This document shows positions 5,258 through 12,546 of a stretch of DNA of 30,540 nucleotides, in pieces. The notes under the pieces were generated by a model. The model saw only the letters and a program-made list of their open reading frames with translations, was not told the DNA's origin and did not search any database. The position numbers were made by a program, and so were the translations under genes. Numbering within the stretch: the first letter of the stretch is position 1; each line of letters begins with the position of its first letter. Where the stretch lies: the NCBI GenBank assembly GCA_003151895.1, contig PLYX01000229.1, positions 1-30,540 of the forward strand, written 5' to 3'. Origin of the DNA: Solirubrobacterales bacterium (lineage in GTDB: Bacteria > Actinomycetota > Thermoleophilia > Solirubrobacterales > Solirubrobacteraceae).

Positions 5258-5482
5258 GTGACAATCGTCAAGCAAGCCATCCACGAGAACGACTACGTCG
5301 AGCTCACTCAGGCGGTCGACAAGGTCGAAGGGACCGGCCAGTGGCCGGCCGGGACAATCGGCGCCGTCGTAAGCGAGCACGACCAGCACAAGCTCATCGA
5401 GATCTCAGACGACCGCGGCGTCATGCTGGATCTCATCTCCCAAACCGAGGCTCAGCTCGAGCTCGTCGCCAAGCACAGCTGA
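5258..5482 (+). CDS. DUF4926 domain protein, orphan paralogue
   Basis: This 74-residue protein is a clear paralogue of the one at 545-799: 'TIVKQAIHENDYVELTQAVD', 'GQWPAGTIGAVVSEHDQHK', 'EISDDRGVMLDLISQ', 'LVAKHS'. It starts with GTG at 5258. No DUF6883 gene precedes it; the 82 bases upstream hold only a possible Shine-Dalgarno GAGGAGG at 5183-5189 that belongs to no visible gene. The 27 bases around the stop (5471-5497) equal 788-814. It may be a leftover antitoxin that protects against DUF6883-type partners elsewhere. Confidence 0.65.
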   Translation: MTIVKQAIHENDYVELTQAVDKVEGTGQWPAGTIGAVVSEHDQHKLIEISDDRGVMLDLISQTEAQLELVAKHS

Positions 5483-5591
5483 GCGAGAGCGCGCGGGCAC
5501 ACGGCGCGCATGGGAAACCGTCCCCTCCGGTCACAGATCCAGCCGGCAGCGACCCGACTCCCTCAGGCGGCGCTCGTAGCCTGATTCATGC

Positions 5592-5597
5592 TACGGT
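5592..5597 (+). promoter_or_regulatory. -10 box of leaderless RHH/MazF operon
   Basis: TACGGT at 5592-5597 lies exactly 7 bases before the ATG at 5605, and no Shine-Dalgarno is present. This unit is not preceded by the promoter repeat, so the geometry is a general trait of this genome and not only of the repeat. No clear -35 is seen. Confidence 0.55.
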
Positions 5598-5604
5598 TTC
5601 TCGA

Positions 5605-5850
5605 ATGGCGCGATCGCTTCACGTTCGCCTCGATGAGGCGTCTTCCGCGGCGCTCGACGTGGTCCGCGGCGGTGGCATGACGGGTTCCGAAGCGGTGCGC
5701 ACGGCGCTGCGCGAGGCCGCGACACGGAGGCGAGTCCGCTCCGCGATCCGCGAGGAGGCGCAACGGGTGGCGGCCGACGAGGCCGATCGCGCGGAGATGC
5801 GCATCATCCGAGAGCAGATGGCCGAGCTGGCGCCGCCGTCCTCGGACTGA
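5605..5850 (+). CDS. Ribbon-helix-helix antitoxin (MazE-like partner)
   Basis: This 81-residue protein begins 'MARSLHVRLDEASSAALDVV', a beta-strand followed by a helix, and continues 'MTGSEAVRTALREAA', the second helix of a ribbon-helix-helix fold. The remaining ~35 residues form a charged helix ('EEAQRVAADEADRAEM') ending 'MAELAPPSSD', which would wrap the toxin. Such proteins bind DNA as dimers, repress their operon and neutralise MazF. The stop is followed after one base by the ATG of the MazF gene. Upstream (5483-5591) no gene is visible. Confidence 0.8.
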   Translation: MARSLHVRLDEASSAALDVVRGGGMTGSEAVRTALREAATRRRVRSAIREEAQRVAADEADRAEMRIIREQMAELAPPSSD

Positions 5851-5851
5851 G

Positions 5852-6169
5852 ATGGTCCGCGGCGAGCTGTTCCGACTGCCGCCACACCGCGGCGCGCGCG
5901 GGCATGAGCAGCGAGGCGCCCGCTATGCGGTGATCGTGCAAGCGGATGAGTTCCTCGACCTCAGCACCACGCTTGTGGCGCCCACCTCGACAAGCGCAAG
6001 GCCGGCGAGCTTCCGCCCCACGATCACGCTCGACGGACGCGAGACGCGGATTCTCGTCGAGCAGACGACGGTCGTGGATCCTGGGCGTTTGGGCCGATCG
6101 GCGGGCCGCCTTGCGGCAAGCGAGCTGCGCGCCCTCGACGAGGCCCTCACGCTCATCCTCGACCTCTGA
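5852..6169 (+). CDS. mazF: MazF/PemK-family endoribonuclease toxin
   Basis: This 105-residue protein has the MazF pattern: 'GELFRLPPHRGARGHEQRGA' near the N-terminus, 'RYAVIVQADEFL', 'TTLVAPTSTSARPASFRPTI', 'ILVEQTTVVDPGRLG' and 'GRLAASELRALDEALTLIL'. MazF cuts mRNA at short sequences to stop translation. One oddity is 'GARYAVIV' where most members have 'RPAVVV', so the usual Arg-Pro is changed to Arg-Tyr. The catalytic Thr/Ser after 'VAPTS' is kept. The gene is one base behind the antitoxin, and converges with the ABC permease, 13 bases from its end. Confidence 0.85.
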   Translation: MVRGELFRLPPHRGARGHEQRGARYAVIVQADEFLDLSTTLVAPTSTSARPASFRPTITLDGRETRILVEQTTVVDPGRLGRSAGRLAASELRALDEALTLILDL

Positions 6170-6182
6170 GCGCGCCGCCGGC

Positions 6183-8732
6183 TCACTCCTGCAGGATCGC
6201 CCGCGGGGAGACCCGTGCGGCGGCCATGCCCGGGAGCGCGATGACCGCCAGCGCGATCGCGCTGAACAGCGCGATCGTCAGGAGCACCTGCGCCGGGCCG
6301 AGCGAGAAGGGGGCGGGGAAGCCGGTCGTGAGCTGCAGGAAGCGCCCTGCGAGCGCGTGGCCGGCGATGCCGACGAGCGCGCCGACGAGCGCGCCGACAC
6401 CGATCGTGACGCCGCACTCCAGCAGCACGGCGCGCCATAGCTGGCCGGCGTCATAGCCCTGGATCTTCAAGGCCGCCAGGCGCGGGCGGCGCTGCCAGAT
6501 CGCGGCGCTGAGCGCCGCGGCCACCGACAGCGCGGCCGCGACGATCAGCAGTGTCGATATCTCTTCCAGCGTGCGCAACCCCTGACGGGCGCTTGCGGCG
6601 CTCTGGGCGGCGCGTTCGCCGGCGGTGCTGACCCGCAAGCCCGAGCTCGGGCCGAGCGCGGCGATCGCCGCGCGTCTGCCCGCCGCGGGGCTGAGACCCG
6701 GCTGAAGGCTCACCTCCAGCGCGGCGGCGTCACTCGTATGCCATAGGCGCGCGTAGTCGGCGCCGCCCAACGTGATCGCCCCGGCCGGCCAGCCCGAGTT
6801 GGTGGTGATCGCCGCCACGCCCAAGCGCGCCGTGCCCGAGGGCGTGGGCAGCGAGAAGTAGCTCCCAACGTGCAGATGACGTTCGGACGCGAATTCGCTT
6901 GAGAGCGCCGCCCAGCCGCCCGCGCGGATCAGGCGCGTGGCGCTCGCATAATCGCCGTGCACGAGCTGGCTCGCTTCGAGCAGCGCGGCGTCGGACGCGG
7001 GCTTGGCGCGCACCCACATGCGTCGCTCCCCCACGTCGAGCAGCCCGCCGCGATAGACCCCCACCGAGGCGACCCCCGGTGCGCGCGCGATCGCGGCCGC
7101 GGGCGCGGCGGGGGGAAAGCTGTTCGTGTTGAACACGTCGGAGCCGGAGGTGACCCACACCTGGGCGCTTGCGAAGTACTGGTCGGTGGCGCTTTCGATG
7201 CCCCGCAACAGGTCGCGGCGGGCGCCGCCGATCGCGATGCCCCCGTAGACCGCCAGGCAGACGATCCCGGCGAGCGCGACCGAGCGTGTGGTGGTGGCCC
7301 TCAGCTCGGTCATCGCCACGATCAGGGCGCTGCTGTGGATTCGTTCGCCCGCGCGCGGCAACACACGGGCGAGCACCGAGAAGGCCGCGGGTATCAGGCA
7401 CACGCTCGCCAGCGCGAGCGCCACGCCGGCCGCGATCGTGATGCTTGGCGCAAGCAGGGCAAGCGCGCTCGCCGCCACGAGCAGGCAGACGCCGAGGAGG
7501 CCGAACGCGCGGATCGTGCGCGAGCCGACCACCTCGCTGTGGACCGCGGCCTGGCGCAAGCCGGCGTCGGCGGGGCGGCCCGCGCGCAGGTCAAGCAGCG
7601 GCGAGAGCGAGGCGAGGACGGTGGCCAGCACACCGCAGCCGACCGCGAGCGCGACCGTGCCCGCGTGCACGACCTCTTCGGCGCCGATCGGGAACGCGGC
7701 CGTAAGGAAGCCGGGCACCTGCTGGAAGAAGGCGTGTGAGAGCACATAGCCGAGCGCGATCCCCACGAGCGAGGCGACCAGGCCGAGCGAGATCGCCTGC
7801 ATCCCCATCAACAGCACGATCTGGCGCGCGTCATAGCCCTGCATGCGCAGCTCGGCGATGAAGCGCCTGCGCTCGGGGACGGTGAGGAGCATCGCGTTGA
7901 GCGCGAGCAGGAAGCCGATCATCACCGCAATTGCGGTGAACAGCGACGTGGACTGACGGTTGGGGCGCGTGGCGACGTCGAGCAGTCGCAGTTCGTCGTC
8001 AGCCGGGCGCAGATCGAGGTGCTCGGAGGCCGCCAGCCGGGAAAGCTCGCCGGCGACGGTCCGATCGGCGCCGGGAGTGGGACGGACGAGAATCCCACTT
8101 GCACGCCCGCGGCTTCCGGTGAGCTGCTGAGCGACAGCCAGCACGGCGACCGCAACCGGGCTCGCCGAGGCCCCCGCCACCGATTCGCCGAGCACGACCC
8201 GCATCCGAGCGCTGCGCACCGCACCGCTGCTTTCAAGCCCCAACGTCTGGCCCGGATGTGCGCCGAGCGCGCGTGCGACTCCGGCGGGCAGGCCTATCCC
8301 TCCTTTAAGAAGCACCGTGCCCGCGCCGAGCTCCTGGGTGGCCACCCCGCCGAGCGATTCGATGCTCGGGGTGACGCCGATGAGCTGCACCGCCTGCTGC
8401 CCGCGCGGCCCCGCCAAGGTGACGTTCTCGCGCAGCACCGGCGCCGCGACCTGCACGCCTTCCAGTTCCCCCGCCTTGGCCACGAGCGCTTCGCTGAAGC
8501 CCTGCGACGAGCGTGCCGTGAGCTCGTAGCGCGCCGATCCCGTCAGCCCATGGATCAGCCGGCCCGCGGAGCTCGTGAGGCTCGCGTTGGCGAGCAGCAC
8601 CCCGAAGACGAGTGCCACGCCGATCGCCACGCCGCTGCCCGCCAACAGCTCGGCGACCGGGTGGGCGCGCAGACGGCGGCGGTACAGATAGAACAGCATG
8701 TCAAGCCGCACACCGAAGATCTTCGGGTTCAT
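6183..8732 (-). CDS. FtsX/MacB-like ABC transporter permease, duplicated architecture
   Basis: This 849-residue membrane protein has a first membrane helix near 28-50 ('ELLAGSGVAIGVALVFGVLL'), a large outside domain to about 270, a block of three helices between about 265 and 385, a further helix pair from about 405 to 460, a second outside domain from about 490 to 720, and three C-terminal helices from about 725. 'RRRFIAELRMQGYDARQIVLL' and 'RPRLAALKIQGYDAGQLWRA' are the two matching FtsX-type cytoplasmic segments. Such permeases move lipids, lipoproteins or peptides, or signal across the membrane, with MacB/LolD-type ATPases. It starts with ATG after GAGGGACC, 10 bases behind the ATPase gene. 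The substrate is unknown. Confidence 0.85.
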   Translation of the reverse strand: MNPKIFGVRLDMLFYLYRRRLRAHPVAELLAGSGVAIGVALVFGVLLANASLTSSAGRLIHGLTGSARYELTARSSQGFSEALVAKAGELEGVQVAAPVLRENVTLAGPRGQQAVQLIGVTPSIESLGGVATQELGAGTVLLKGGIGLPAGVARALGAHPGQTLGLESSGAVRSARMRVVLGESVAGASASPVAVAVLAVAQQLTGSRGRASGILVRPTPGADRTVAGELSRLAASEHLDLRPADDELRLLDVATRPNRQSTSLFTAIAVMIGFLLALNAMLLTVPERRRFIAELRMQGYDARQIVLLMGMQAISLGLVASLVGIALGYVLSHAFFQQVPGFLTAAFPIGAEEVVHAGTVALAVGCGVLATVLASLSPLLDLRAGRPADAGLRQAAVHSEVVGSRTIRAFGLLGVCLLVAASALALLAPSITIAAGVALALASVCLIPAAFSVLARVLPRAGERIHSSALIVAMTELRATTTRSVALAGIVCLAVYGGIAIGGARRDLLRGIESATDQYFASAQVWVTSGSDVFNTNSFPPAAPAAAIARAPGVASVGVYRGGLLDVGERRMWVRAKPASDAALLEASQLVHGDYASATRLIRAGGWAALSSEFASERHLHVGSYFSLPTPSGTARLGVAAITTNSGWPAGAITLGGADYARLWHTSDAAALEVSLQPGLSPAAGRRAAIAALGPSSGLRVSTAGERAAQSAASARQGLRTLEEISTLLIVAAALSVAAALSAAIWQRRPRLAALKIQGYDAGQLWRAVLLECGVTIGVGALVGALVGIAGHALAGRFLQLTTGFPAPFSLGPAQVLLTIALFSAIALAVIALPGMAAARVSPRAILQE

Positions 8733-8742
8733 GGTCCCTCGC

Positions 8743-9462
8743 TCACCCCGCGGTGGCGGCCAGCCGCGCCTCGGCGGTGGACGGGACTTCGTACAAGCGA
8801 CCGTCGCGCAACGTGTGGACCCGGTCGACGAACGAGACCGCGTCGGAGTCGTGCGTGACGAGCAGCCCGGGCATCTCTCGCTCGCGGCAGAGGTCGCGCA
8901 GCAGCGCGAGGATCTCGCCTGTGCGCTTCGAGTCCAGGCTGCCGGTCGGCTCGTCCGCCAAGAGCAGCCTCGGCTCGGCCACGAGCGCCCTGGCGATCGT
9001 GACGCGCTGGCGCTCCCCCATCGACAGGCGCTCCGGCGTGTGCGTGACGCGCGCGCCGAGGCCCACGCGCTCGAGCCATGGGATCGTGCGGGCGCGCGCC
9101 TGCTTGAGGCTGGCTCCGAGCACCGGCAGCTTGATCATCGCGTTGTCTAGCGCCGATGCTCCGGGGATCAGGTGGAACTCCTGAGAGACGAGGCCCACCT
9201 CGCGGCGGCGATACTCGGCGGCCTGGCGGCTTGAAAGGCGCGCGACGTCCCGCCCGCCGAACATGACGCTGCCACTGTCCGGCGCGAGCAGGGCGGCGAC
9301 GAGCATCAACAGCGTGCTCTTGCCCGAGCCGCTCGGCCCGTACAGCGCCACCAGCTCACCGGGCTCGATCCGCAGGGAGACGCCGTCGACGGCGCGCACC
9401 GTCTCCTCGCCGCCGCGGTAGTGCTTGACGAGCTCGCGCAGCTCCAGTGCGCTCGCGTTCAC
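8743..9462 (-). CDS. ABC transporter ATPase, MacB/LolD type
   Basis: This 239-residue ATPase has Walker A 'GPSGSGKST' (42-50), Q-loop 'VGLVSQEF', signature 'LSMGE', Walker B 'LLLADEPTGSLD' and H-loop 'LLVTHDSD'. All catalytic positions look intact. The signature is LSMGE where the family usually has LSGGE or LSGGQ. It energises the FtsX-like permease encoded next. The start is GTG (9460-9462), overlapping the stop of the previous ATPase gene as GTGA, so translation is coupled. Confidence 0.9.
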   Translation of the reverse strand: MNASALELRELVKHYRGGEETVRAVDGVSLRIEPGELVALYGPSGSGKSTLLMLVAALLAPDSGSVMFGGRDVARLSSRQAAEYRRREVGLVSQEFHLIPGASALDNAMIKLPVLGASLKQARARTIPWLERVGLGARVTHTPERLSMGERQRVTIARALVAEPRLLLADEPTGSLDSKRTGEILALLRDLCREREMPGLLVTHDSDAVSFVDRVHTLRDGRLYEVPSTAEARLAATAG

Positions 9463-10235
9463 TGGCTCTCGATCGCGGCTGCGCGCCGGCGCGGGAACTC
9501 AACGACGGTGCCCGGCTCCTCCGTCGAACACAGCTCGCCAGCGGAGAGCGAAGCCAGCACGGCGATGCCCTGCAGCGTGCTCAGCTCCTCGGAGGCGACG
9601 AGCAGCGCGATGGAGCGTTCGTGGGCGACCGAGCGCAGCAGCGCGCAGAACCGCTCGCGCTCGAGCAGGCTCGGCAGCGGAGCGGGCTCATCGACCACGA
9701 GCAGCCGCGGCGCGCGCACGAGCGCGCGCGCCAACATCACCCGCGCCCGCTCGGTCGGCGACAGCGACACGGTCATCTCCTCCGCGCTGACGCCCGCCAC
9801 ACCCGCGCGGTCGAGCGCGCCGAGCGCCCTGCGCCTTGCCTCGCGCAACGACAGGCCGGCGCTCCCCACCGACATCGCCACGTGGTCCATCACGGTCTCC
9901 CCCGGACTGGGGAGCCAGCCGTCCGGTGTGAGCAGCGCGATCGGGCCTCGCAGCAAGCACGCTCGCTCGCCCTTGGACATGGCCGCGGGCTCGCGGCCCT
10001 CGAAGCGAACGCTCCCCCCGTCGGGGAGGTCGAGTCCGGCCGCCAGGCGCAGCAGCGTCGACTTGCCCGCGCGCCGCTCCCCATAGATGCCGATACCGCC
10101 GCCTGCCCGAAGCTCGAATGACACGCTGTCGAGCACGACCGTCTCGCGATCACCTTCGCCATGGCGCTTGCTGACGTTCGAGAACGACAGCAGTGGCGCC
10201 TGCACGGTGGTGTGGCTAAGACTGCCCGGAGACAT
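9459..10235 (-). CDS. Second ABC ATPase, degenerate signature motif
   Basis: This 258-residue ATPase has Walker A 'GERRAGKST', a signature degenerated to 'LSPTE', Walker B 'LLVVDEPA' and no clear H-loop ('LLVASEE' stands where 'VTHD' is expected). The loss of LSGG and of the switch histidine suggests that it binds ATP but hydrolyses poorly, as in asymmetric ABC dimers, and may pair with the canonical ATPase. The ATG at 10235 is chosen because the frame upstream runs through the PadR gene on the same strand. It follows the PadR stop by 11 bases. Start 'MSPGSLSHTTVQ' then 'LLSFSNVSKRHGEGDRETVV'. Confidence 0.8.
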   Translation of the reverse strand: MSPGSLSHTTVQAPLLSFSNVSKRHGEGDRETVVLDSVSFELRAGGGIGIYGERRAGKSTLLRLAAGLDLPDGGSVRFEGREPAAMSKGERACLLRGPIALLTPDGWLPSPGETVMDHVAMSVGSAGLSLREARRRALGALDRAGVAGVSAEEMTVSLSPTERARVMLARALVRAPRLLVVDEPAPLPSLLERERFCALLRSVAHERSIALLVASEELSTLQGIAVLASLSAGELCSTEEPGTVVEFPRRRAAAIESQ

Positions 10236-10246
10236 GCCGCTGCATC

Positions 10247-10843
10247 CTAAGAGCGTTGGGCCGCATACTCGTCGATCCGCCGCAACGTGCGATTGACCCA
10301 GTCCAGCTCGGTTTGCAGCATCTGGTGGATGCCGTCGCGTGTGCAGTCCATGAACAGCGCCCCCCATGAGCCGGGCTCGCCGTCGCCGGGGCACATCAAG
10401 GTCGCGAGCATGAGGCATTCCCGCTTGTGCTGCATCAGGGCAGAGCGCAGACCCGGGACGTCCTGCTCGCGCGCCACGGCGAGCTTGGCGTGCAGGCCGA
10501 GCCGGAAGGTCTCTCGCGGCAGCAGCGTCTCGACCCACCGTGTGAGCGCCGCCGAGGTCTGCTCGGTCGGGTGGTAGACGATGCGCGTCCCCAGCCGTTT
10601 GTCGCGTCTGGGCTCTTCGCGGGCTTGCACGAGGCCCTCGTCTTGGAGGTTCTGCAGCAGCCGGTAGACGTCGTTGGAGTCGATCCGCCAGGTCTCGCCG
10701 AGGCGCGTCGCAAGGCGATTGGCAAGCTCCCCGCCGTGACTGGGACGCTCGAGCACCAAGCCCAGCAGCGCCCCACGGAGATGCGCGGAACGTCCTCGTA
10801 TCCATTTAGCAGTTCCCGACTTGCTCCTCACCGCTCCGACCAT
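10247..10843 (-). CDS. PadR-family transcriptional regulator
   Basis: This ~198-residue protein has an N-terminal winged helix, 'LRGALLGLVLERPSHGGELA' then 'WRIDSNDVYRLLQNLQDEGL' and a wing 'RRDKRLGTRIVYHPT', and a C-terminal helical dimerisation part ending 'LDWVNRTLRRIDEYAAQ'. PadR proteins repress nearby transport or detoxification genes and respond to small molecules; the two ABC ATPases and permease just downstream are the likely targets. The ATG at 10843 ('MVGAVRSK') has GGGGGAG upstream. Earlier in-frame starts (ATG 10906, TTG 10912) would add about 21-23 basic residues and cannot be excluded. Confidence 0.8.
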   Translation of the reverse strand: MVGAVRSKSGTAKWIRGRSAHLRGALLGLVLERPSHGGELANRLATRLGETWRIDSNDVYRLLQNLQDEGLVQAREEPRRDKRLGTRIVYHPTEQTSAALTRWVETLLPRETFRLGLHAKLAVAREQDVPGLRSALMQHKRECLMLATLMCPGDGEPGSWGALFMDCTRDGIHQMLQTELDWVNRTLRRIDEYAAQRS

Positions 10844-10964
10844 ACGCCGCCTCGACTCCCCCGACTTCGACGATCTCCTTGAAAACATACCCCAATCGGG
10901 AGGCATTGCCAAGGGGGATACGATTGTCTTCCATCGGGCGCTGTCTCGATGACACGCGGTATCG

Positions 10965-10976
10965 TTGTGAGCACAA
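10965..10976. promoter_or_regulatory. Palindrome in the PadR/secreted-protein intergenic region
   Basis: TTGTG-AG-CACAA is a 12-base inverted repeat between the divergent PadR gene and the secreted protein at 11024. It could be an operator for a dimeric regulator such as PadR, although it does not fit the ATGT-N8-ACAT pattern known for some PadR proteins. Low certainty. Confidence 0.3.
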
Positions 10977-11023
10977 TCCCGGTGTCAAGGCATCGGCGCG
11001 AGGCGGCAGGAGGGGATCACACG

Positions 11024-11557
11024 ATGAGCAGCGAACGGAGGCGCCCACGCCGACTGGCAGCCGCGCTTGGCGCGTCGCTCGCACTCACGGGCGGCGCACT
11101 CGCGATCGGCACAGCGCAGGCCGAGCAGCCTGGCGCGATCGACGCGTCACGTACATCGGCGGCGCCCGCCGGCGCCGTACTCCTCGCCGCACACCTCTCC
11201 CGAGCCCTGAGCGTCAACGACACCGGCCACCTGCACCTACTGAAAGCGTTCGGCTCGGTGCTCCTGGAGGAAGGCCACGCCGGCGGGACGCTGCCCGGTC
11301 AGGCGAAGGTTCGCCTGACCGTCGGCTCGACGGTCACCGCCTCCTTCACGATCCGGACCAGAGACGGGACGATCTACGGCAGTGGCCGTGCCGCCCTACA
11401 CTCCTCAGGCAGATACGCGAGCTTCGGAGGCTCGCTGTCGGTGAGCCACGGCACCGGTCGTTACGTGGACGCACACGGCAACGGCAAGCTGTACGGCGTG
11501 ATCGACCGCCGCACCAGCGCGCTCACGGTTCAGACCATCGGCACACTCAGCTATTAG
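11024..11557 (+). CDS. Secreted small beta-rich protein (allene-oxide-cyclase-barrel-like pattern)
   Basis: This 177-residue protein has a typical Sec or Tat signal: 'RRRPRRLAAALGASLALTGG' and cleavage near 'AQAEQ'. The mature part reads 'LSVNDTGHLHLLKAFGSVLL', 'GGTLPGQAKVRLTVGSTVTA', 'SGRYASFGGSLSVSHGTGRY' and ends 'AHGNGKLYGVIDRRTSALTV'. The 'G.GRY..A.G.GKLYG' part is like lipocalin or dirigent-type barrels. I remember similar proteins in Solirubrobacterales; their function is unknown to me. The ATG at 11024 follows AGGAGGGG at 11009-11016. Confidence 0.75.
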   Translation: MSSERRRPRRLAAALGASLALTGGALAIGTAQAEQPGAIDASRTSAAPAGAVLLAAHLSRALSVNDTGHLHLLKAFGSVLLEEGHAGGTLPGQAKVRLTVGSTVTASFTIRTRDGTIYGSGRAALHSSGRYASFGGSLSVSHGTGRYVDAHGNGKLYGVIDRRTSALTVQTIGTLSY

Positions 11558-11578
11558 GCTGGCTGTGGTTTGACGCAT

Positions 11579-12415
11579 ATGCACACCAGCCTCCCGGGTG
11601 ACCGTCGCTTGAGAAGTGTGGCCCGCCGGGCTCTCGTGGTGAGCGTCGCACTCGCATCGGCCTGGACGTGCATGTCGGCCGTGCCCGCCCCGCCGGCGCG
11701 AGCGGCGCCGGCGGTGAAGCTGACGGCCTCGTTCTCACCCGATCGGCTGGGCGCCGGCACGACGATCCGGGTCGGATTCCGCGTCGCCTATGCAAGCGGC
11801 GAGGCGCCACTGCCGGCGACCGAGATCCAGTTCTTCCTTCCCGTGGGACTGGGTATCGCGACAAGCGAACTGGGCTTGGAGAACTGCCTGCCCTCGCAAC
11901 TTGAACGTGAGGGGCGCGTCGGTTGCCCGTCCAACTCGCTGATGGGTCACGGGAGCGCAGTCACCGCCGTCCCGTTCGGCTCCCGCTTCGTGACCGAGCG
12001 GACCAGCGTCACGCTCTTCTCAGGCCCGGTGCAGAACGGCCATCCGCAACTGCTGTTCGTCGCCAGCGGCGAATACCCGGTGATCGCCGAAGTGATCTTC
12101 GGCGCTCTCGTGCTGCCCGCCGGACCCCGGTTCGGCGGCCTGATAGACACGAAGCTGCCGCTCGTGCCGAGCGTGCCCGATGGCCCCGACGTGGCGCTGC
12201 TCGGCCTACAAACGACGATCGGTCCGGCCGGCATCACCTACCACGAAAACGTCAACGGCCGGATCGTGAGCTTCCGTCCCAGAGGCATCCTGCTGCCGAG
12301 GAGCTGCCCCCATGGCGGGTTTCCGTTCGCCGTCCACTTGAGCTTCAGCGACGGCTCGGGCGCCGGCGCCAATGCCGCGGTGCCGTGCCCGCGGCGCCGC
12401 GCCGGGAGACGCTGA
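11579..12415 (+). CDS. Secreted protein of unknown function
   Basis: This 278-residue protein has a signal peptide ('RRALVVSVALASAWTCMSAV', cleavage after 'ARA') and an extracellular beta-rich body: 'KLTASFSPDRLGAGTTIRVG', 'FFLPVGLGIATSELGLENCL', 'CPSNSLMGHGSA', 'ERTSVTLFSGPVQNGHPQLL', 'GILLPRSCPHGGFPFAV'. Four conserved-looking cysteines occur in Cys-Pro settings and may form disulfides. I recognise the pattern as a Solirubrobacterales exported family without known function. It follows the previous gene by 21 bases and may be in one transcript with it. ATG at 11579 is preferred over an in-frame TTG at 11570; no good Shine-Dalgarno is seen. Confidence 0.75.
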   Translation: MHTSLPGDRRLRSVARRALVVSVALASAWTCMSAVPAPPARAAPAVKLTASFSPDRLGAGTTIRVGFRVAYASGEAPLPATEIQFFLPVGLGIATSELGLENCLPSQLEREGRVGCPSNSLMGHGSAVTAVPFGSRFVTERTSVTLFSGPVQNGHPQLLFVASGEYPVIAEVIFGALVLPAGPRFGGLIDTKLPLVPSVPDGPDVALLGLQTTIGPAGITYHENVNGRIVSFRPRGILLPRSCPHGGFPFAVHLSFSDGSGAGANAAVPCPRRRAGRR

Positions 12416-12440
12416 TGGGCAACCGTGACAGCCGGCGAGG

Positions 12441-12446
12441 TATGAT
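12441..12446 (+). promoter_or_regulatory. Possible -10 box of the sigma factor gene
   Basis: TATGAT at 12441-12446 is the best -10 match in the 131 bases between the secreted protein and the sigma factor. No well-spaced -35 is seen. It would give a leader of about 95 bases. Confidence 0.3.
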
Positions 12447-12546
12447 CGGAGGGGTCAGGGGCGAGCGCACAGGATGCGAAGACCGCCATTGAAAACGGAA
12501 TTGCAAGGAGGCTGGTCGTAAGGACAAGGGGAGGTCGGAGCAGGGG

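Noticed and set aside
10236..10805. N-terminal extension of the second ABC ATPase to 448 residues
   Set aside because: The extension runs through the PadR gene in another frame and encodes an Arg/Ala-rich chance sequence; the ATPase fold starts after the ATG at 10235.
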